Of a stretch of 64,000 nucleotides of DNA, positions 57,777 through 64,000 are shown piece after piece. Origin of the DNA: Halovivax cerinus (lineage in GTDB: Archaea; Halobacteriota; Halobacteria; Halobacteriales; Natrialbaceae); NCBI RefSeq assembly GCF_024498195.1, contig NZ_CP101824.1:1240001-1304000 (forward strand), given 5' to 3'. Numbering within the stretch: position 1 is the first letter of the stretch; the number at the start of each line of letters is the position of its first letter. Below the pieces are notes generated by a model. It did no database searches and had not been told where the DNA came from. It saw only the letters and a program-made list of their open reading frames with translations. A program made the translations under genes and the position numbers.

Positions 57777-60708
<2,932 letters not shown>

Positions 60709-60721
60709 ATCGAGATCGCAG

Positions 60722-60806
60722 GATCGAGCACACGACCGTCGAGACGGCCGCCGACGGGATCGACGGGCGTCGAAGAGGTGAGCACGAGTTCGAAGAGGTG
60801 AGCACG
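60722..60806. repeat. 44-bp copy of giant surface-gene sequence plus a 17-bp tandem repeat
   Basis: Positions 60722-60765 are identical over 44 bp to 43840-43883, inside the beta-helix region of the giant surface gene, same orientation. Directly after it TCGAAGAGGTGAGCACG occurs twice (60770-60786 and 60790-60806, period 20 bp). The stretch lies 13 bp downstream of the ligA stop and encodes nothing recognisable. Confidence 0.9.
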
Positions 60807-60851
60807 GCATCGAAAGTAGGGCGAGGGTCAGTATCGCTCGAGACGAACCGC

Positions 60852-61340
60852 TCACGGCGGATCGTCTACGGCGTTACACCCGTCGAAATCGCCGCGGTCG
60901 TACGCCAGTCGCCAGCAGGTGTGCACCGCTCTGGCGACGAGGACGACCTCGGAGACCGCTATGCAGGACGGTTCCACGTCCGCGGGTACGTTCGACGCGG
61001 TCGGCGGCGGGTGGAAGTGACGGACGTCCGTCGGCCGCGGAAAGTCGTGCGGATGGACGTCCCATCGAAGATTTCTCCCCTCGGCGTCCGTGTAGTGGAC
61101 GTTGTAGTCACCGACCGAGGTCCACCTGACGTCCAACCAGGCGGACTCGGCCGTGCCGACGCCGTCGGACAGGCGAATCCGCAACACCGTCGGGTCGACC
61201 GGGTCGTCCAGTTCACCCGTCGCCAGCGGCTCCAGTCGCTCGAACGCGACTCGAAAATCGTAGAGCGACGGGCTATCGATCGGTCCGCGGGTCGAGTGCG
61301 ATTCCGTTGTGCGCTCTGGCGTGTCGTCGCCTGCCGACAT
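60852..61340 (-). CDS. TumE-like partner protein of an HTH gene (copy B)
   Basis: 162 residues. VLRIRLSDGVGTAESAWLDVRWTSVGDYNVHYTDAEGRNLRWDVHP is followed by RHFHPPPTASNVPADVEPSCIAVSEVVLVARAVHTCWRLAYD and an FDGCNAVDDPP end, closely parallel to copy A (HFHPP, SCI, AV-CWR, DPP). Its start codon directly follows the stop of the HTH gene with no gap. Likely to work with that regulator; a toxin role is inference from layout and the TumE-like strand/His pattern. Confidence 0.65.
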   Translation of the reverse strand: MSAGDDTPERTTESHSTRGPIDSPSLYDFRVAFERLEPLATGELDDPVDPTVLRIRLSDGVGTAESAWLDVRWTSVGDYNVHYTDAEGRNLRWDVHPHDFPRPTDVRHFHPPPTASNVPADVEPSCIAVSEVVLVARAVHTCWRLAYDRGDFDGCNAVDDPP

Positions 61341-61865
61341 TCACGGCACCTGTGACGCGTGAAGGTCCTCCTCGGCGGCGGACACCGCGAGCGCGACCCT
61401 GGCGAAGCTCAGGTTTCGACGCGTCGTCTGCCACGCCTGGACGGTTTCAGTATCGATCCCGCTATTCGAGAGGACCGCATCTTCCGGCGACTCTGCGTCG
61501 AACTCCTCGCGGTACGTCTGGACCGTCTGCTGCATCTCGGCGACACGCGTCGTCAGGGTGGCCGTGTCCACCTCCGCACGGATGCGATTGGCCTGTTCGA
61601 GGACGAGCGACTCGCTGGAGCGTTCGTAGCACGCGCCCCGCTCGTCGGGAATGGCGGTTTCGACGACGAACCCCTCTCCAGCGAGCTGGTCGAGGTGCTT
61701 TCGTGCCGTGTTCTCGCTGGTGCGAGCACGCGACGCGATGTCGCTGACGGGCTGTGGGTCGTACGTCCGCTTCATGACCTCGCGAACGCGCTCGAATGGC
61801 GTCGTCTCCTCGACCCACTCGGCTTCGACCCGCTCGTTCACGTCCAGCGGCGCGTCTTCGGGCAT
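61341..61865 (-). CDS. DUF7342-like winged-helix regulator (copy B)
   Basis: 174 residues. VEAEWVEETTPFERVREVMKRTYDPQPVSDIASRARTSENTARKHLDQLAGEGFVVET is a winged helix with the same TARKHL recognition-helix core as copy A. The C-terminal part (AEMQQTVQTYREEFDAESPEDAV, WQTTRRNLSFARVALAVSA) also matches copy A. ATG 61865 is preferred over the GTG one codon earlier because AATATATC lies ~26 nt upstream. It abuts the partner gene. Confidence 0.78.
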   Translation of the reverse strand: MPEDAPLDVNERVEAEWVEETTPFERVREVMKRTYDPQPVSDIASRARTSENTARKHLDQLAGEGFVVETAIPDERGACYERSSESLVLEQANRIRAEVDTATLTTRVAEMQQTVQTYREEFDAESPEDAVLSNSGIDTETVQAWQTTRRNLSFARVALAVSAAEEDLHASQVP

Positions 61866-62025
61866 CACCGACTAGATGAGGGCGAGATATATTGCCCTTT
61901 GGGTCGCTATGTTGAGATAACTCTCGCTGCCGCTCTCAGTCTTCGACGTCCGTCTCGAGTTCGAACAACCCGTCGTCGGCGAGGACGGCCCGGACCCGGC
62001 CGTGCCAGGCCCGGTGAACGGCTCG

Positions 62026-62667
62026 TCAGCCCGACATGTGTTCCTCGGCGAACCAGTGGATGACGTGATCCTCCGCGCGGTGGAGCACGTCGCTGGCCGT
62101 CGAGTTGGCGACCCCGAGTCGGTCGGCGACGTCGCCCAGCGTCGCTTCGCGCGGCGTCCGGTAGTAGCCCGCCTCGACCGCCTCCCGGAGCACCGCTCGC
62201 TGGCGGTCGGTGAGCAACCGGTCGGCCTGGCTCGCGTCGATCTCGCGGACGTGGTCGATGGTGAACCCGATGCCGAGATCCTCCAGTTGTGTCCGGAGCG
62301 CCGAGAGCCGGCTCTGTGAGGTCGTCACCTCCCACGTCGCCCGTCCATCCTGGATGTCGAACGGCATCTCGAGCGGCACGCCGGCACGCCAGACGGGCAA
62401 GAGGGGAAGCGGATTCGTCGTTTCGACCTGGAGGAGCGCCTCGTCGTCGTGCTTCCAGAGGAGTTCGAGCCGTTCGACCGTCTCGCGGGCCTGTATCTCG
62501 GTGATGATCGGAAGCGGGTCGCTCGCGACGAGGCGGACGAGGCCGATCCCGACATCGTCACCCGGCGTTCCGGTGACGACCTGGAAGACCGTCGCCGGGT
62601 GCTGTCTCGAAAGTTCACCGATCCAGGTGTGGGCGGGAATATCGATCGTCAGCTTCGCGTGGGGCAT
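62026..62667 (-). CDS. Bat-type (HTH_10) transcriptional regulator
   Basis: 213 residues. The N-terminal domain (MPHAKLTIDIPAHTWIGELSRQHPATVFQVVTG) is the sensor-like beta domain common in haloarchaeal bat-related regulators. The C-terminal HTH_10 reads LTDRQRAVLREAVEAGYYRTPREATLGDVADRLGVANSTASDVLHRAEDHVIHWF. The start at MPHAKL is typical of the family, and GTTATTC lies ~27 nt upstream; the open frame extends further up through 27-bp repeats that I do not count. Divergent from the RND transporter gene, which it may regulate (inference). Confidence 0.88.
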   Translation of the reverse strand: MPHAKLTIDIPAHTWIGELSRQHPATVFQVVTGTPGDDVGIGLVRLVASDPLPIITEIQARETVERLELLWKHDDEALLQVETTNPLPLLPVWRAGVPLEMPFDIQDGRATWEVTTSQSRLSALRTQLEDLGIGFTIDHVREIDASQADRLLTDRQRAVLREAVEAGYYRTPREATLGDVADRLGVANSTASDVLHRAEDHVIHWFAEEHMSG

Positions 62668-62780
62668 TTCGTGTGCGATCGTATGGCCCGGCGAAGAATA
62701 ACGCCACCTTCGAATATATTCGTACCACCCTCGAACGTTCGCCCGTTCGGCTACCCGGACGCCACCCCTACGCGGCGGTA

Positions 62781-62993
62781 ATGGGAACACTCGTTTCACA
62801 GCCGGACGGCACGGCACCGAGACCGGGGCTGAAAGATGGCTCCGATCGGTTGGGGCCGAAAGATCGCTCGGATCGGTTGGGACTGAAAGACGATACCGAT
62901 CGATTGGGGCTGGAAGACGGTTCCGATCGGTTGGGGCCATCGCGGCTGTCGCGACGCGACGTGGTCACCACTCGCCGGGTGAGCGCCAGATGA
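62781..62993 (+). CDS. Possible small repeat protein upstream of the RND transporter
   Basis: A 70-residue frame whose centre is four 9-residue repeats of the form G-L/P-K/E-D-x-S/T-D-R-L. Its stop codon overlaps the ATG of the transporter gene (ATGA at 62990-62993), the arrangement used in translational coupling. Against it: low complexity, no recognised homologue, and no clear promoter. The opposite strand could also read through the repeats as an extension of the bat-type regulator. Confidence 0.3.
   Translation: MGTLVSQPDGTAPRPGLKDGSDRLGPKDRSDRLGLKDDTDRLGLEDGSDRLGPSRLSRRDVVTTRRVSAR
62825..62932. repeat. Four tandem 27-bp repeats
   Basis: Units at 62825-62851, 62852-62878, 62879-62905 and 62906-62932, each of the form GGGGCTGAAAGA-N6-CGATCGGTT with 3-6 changes. 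They lie in the divergent promoter region of the bat-type regulator and the RND transporter. The CCGATCGG core is palindromic. Confidence 0.88.
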
Positions 62994-64000
62994 CGGCGGG
63001 AATCGCGCGTTTCGTCGCCGACAACGCACGCCTGGTCGTCGTGGTCATGCTGGTCGCCTCGGCCGTCGTTGGCGCCGGCGTGCCGATGGTCGAGCGCTCG
63101 ACGTCGCTCGATCAGTTCCAGACGGACGCGGCGGCGGCCGATGCCGCGGACTACGTCGACGCGAACTTCTCCGCCGATGGGGCCGAAACCACGACCGCGC
63201 AGGTCGTCATACAGGACGAGAACGTCCTGGATCGTGAGACGCTCGTCGCCGTGCTCGAGTACGAACGCGCCCTGCGAGACGACGAAACGGTCGACGAGAC
63301 GCTCGTCGAGACCCGGAGCGTGGCGAGCCTGGTCGCGACCGCGGCGATCCGTGAGGACCGTGAGCGGGCGAACGCGACGCAGAACGGAACGACGCCGTCT
63401 GATGCGAACGAGACGCGGGACGGAACGGCACCGTCCGACGGGAGTGCGACTCCGGCAGACGGTGAGCGAGCGCCCAACATCGACGCCCAGATCGACGCAC
63501 TCCGGTCGCGCTCCGACGACGAGGTCGAACGGTTCGTGGGAGACGTCCTCGCCGGTGACGGAAATCGATCGTCGCAGGCGCTCACACTCCTGCCCGACTA
63601 CTACGAGCCGGGATCGACCGAGACGAACGCGACACTGCTGGTGGTCACGCAGGAGTCGCCCGGCGCCTCGTTCGCCCCGGGTGACGCACCGGACGAGATC
63701 GAAGCGTCCCAGACGGCCATGCAGGACCTCGCGCCGGACGACGGCTCGATGTCCGTGCTCGTCTACGGCGACGGGATCGTCTCCACGGAGATCACCGACT
63801 CGATGGTCGACAGCGTGACGCTCGTGGGACCGCTCGCCATCGCCTTCGTCCTGGTCGTCCTCGTGGTCGTCTACCGGGATCTCCTCGACATCCTGCTCGG
63901 GCTCGCCGGGGTCGCGCTCGTCCTCGTCTGGACGTTCGGCGCGATGGGCTGGGCCGGCATCCCGTTCAGTCAGCCGTTCGTCGTCGTGCTCGTCTTGCTG
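62990..64000 (+). CDS. RND/MMPL family transporter, truncated by the window edge
   Basis: The first ~337 residues are visible. MTAGIARFVADNARLVVVVMLVASAVVGAGVPMVE is the first transmembrane helix, then a long external domain (~35-275) with a Thr/Asn/Asp-rich insert, then the start of the helix bundle: SVTLVGPLAIAFVLVVLVVVYRDLLDILLGLAGVALVLVWTFGAMGWAGIPFSQPFVVVLVLL. This matches haloarchaeal MMPL-type RND proteins, which move lipids or hydrophobic compounds. Start overlaps the stop of the small repeat frame upstream. Confidence 0.85.
   Translation, partial: MTAGIARFVADNARLVVVVMLVASAVVGAGVPMVERSTSLDQFQTDAAAADAADYVDANFSADGAETTTAQVVIQDENVLDRETLVAVLEYERALRDDETVDETLVETRSVASLVATAAIREDRERANATQNGTTPSDANETRDGTAPSDGSATPADGERAPNIDAQIDALRSRSDDEVERFVGDVLAGDGNRSSQALTLLPDYYEPGSTETNATLLVVTQESPGASFAPGDAPDEIEASQTAMQDLAPDDGSMSVLVYGDGIVSTEITDSMVDSVTLVGPLAIAFVLVVLVVVYRDLLDILLGLAGVALVLVWTFGAMGWAGIPFSQPFVVVLVLL

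Noticed and set aside
60709-60851. Possible small gene between ligA and the TumE-like gene
   Set aside because: Sequence is explained by a 44-bp displaced copy and a tandem duplication; no coherent frame.

Overview
The window is chromosomal DNA from a haloarchaeon (class Halobacteria). The rRNA genes are archaeal, the coding is GC-rich with a strong bias to Asp and Glu, and many genes have a TATA element about 26 nt upstream of the start codon, as expected for leaderless mRNAs. Membrane and surface proteins carry haloarchaeal marks: Tat-type lipoboxes, a PGF-CTERM tail, and bat-type and HalX domains. The 16S sequence looks closest to the Natrialbaceae (perhaps Halovivax-like), but that is from memory only.

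Layout. 1-645: left-truncated DUF4157 (eCIS_core) protein, a family linked to contractile injection systems. 645-1211: intergenic stretch holding a candidate structured RNA. 1.2-15 kb: housekeeping genes, namely a zinc-finger protein, tRNA-splicing endonuclease EndA, a NucS-N-like/topoisomerase-zinc-ribbon protein, the ether-lipid prenyltransferase GGGP synthase, a DJ-1/PfpI protein, a HAD phosphatase, a Hel308-like helicase, small membrane proteins, an M48 protease, a PH-domain protein and a MATE transporter. 15.1-23.3 kb: lipoate and 2-oxoacid dehydrogenase block (lipA, E1alpha, E1beta, E2, threonine ammonia-lyase, E3). 23.4-24.9 kb: cysteine hydrolase and an overlapping HTH/membrane pair. 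25.0-31.3 kb: complete rRNA operon with about five tandem promoters, 16S, tRNA-Ala(TGC), 23S, 5S, a hairpin terminator, then tRNA-Cys. Both large rRNAs are flanked by complementary arms that form canonical bulge-helix-bulge motifs, the substrate type of EndA, whose gene lies in this window.

31.3-36.1 kb is a small accessory region. It begins between the facing 3' ends of tRNA-Cys and tRNA-Lys, both accompanied by extra copies of their own 3' ends, which look like scars of past integrations. Beyond tRNA-Lys come four small secreted or membrane genes and a remnant resembling the right end of an IS200/IS605 element (omegaRNA-like) with no TnpB. 36.2-41 kb: DUF7119 protein, Tat lipoprotein, receiver-kinase hybrid lacking the usual His, GIDE-like membrane protein, and an HxlR-receiver-HalX fusion. 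41.3-51.8 kb: one 3515-residue surface protein (beta-helix, GLUG, CARDB, PKD, PGF-CTERM). 51.9-64 kb: trpS, a DCC-family protein, an aldo/keto reductase, an archaeal ATPase preceded by five 15-bp repeats, a VOC protein, NAD-dependent DNA ligase flanked by two paralogous HTH/partner pairs that resemble toxin-antitoxin modules, a bat-type HTH regulator, and an RND/MMPL transporter running off the right edge.

The strongest leads for something new are the paired HTH/TumE-like modules around ligA, the convergent tRNA-derived repeats, the orphan IS605-like end, the candidate RNA at 972-1055, and a 44-bp exact copy of part of the giant surface gene downstream of ligA.
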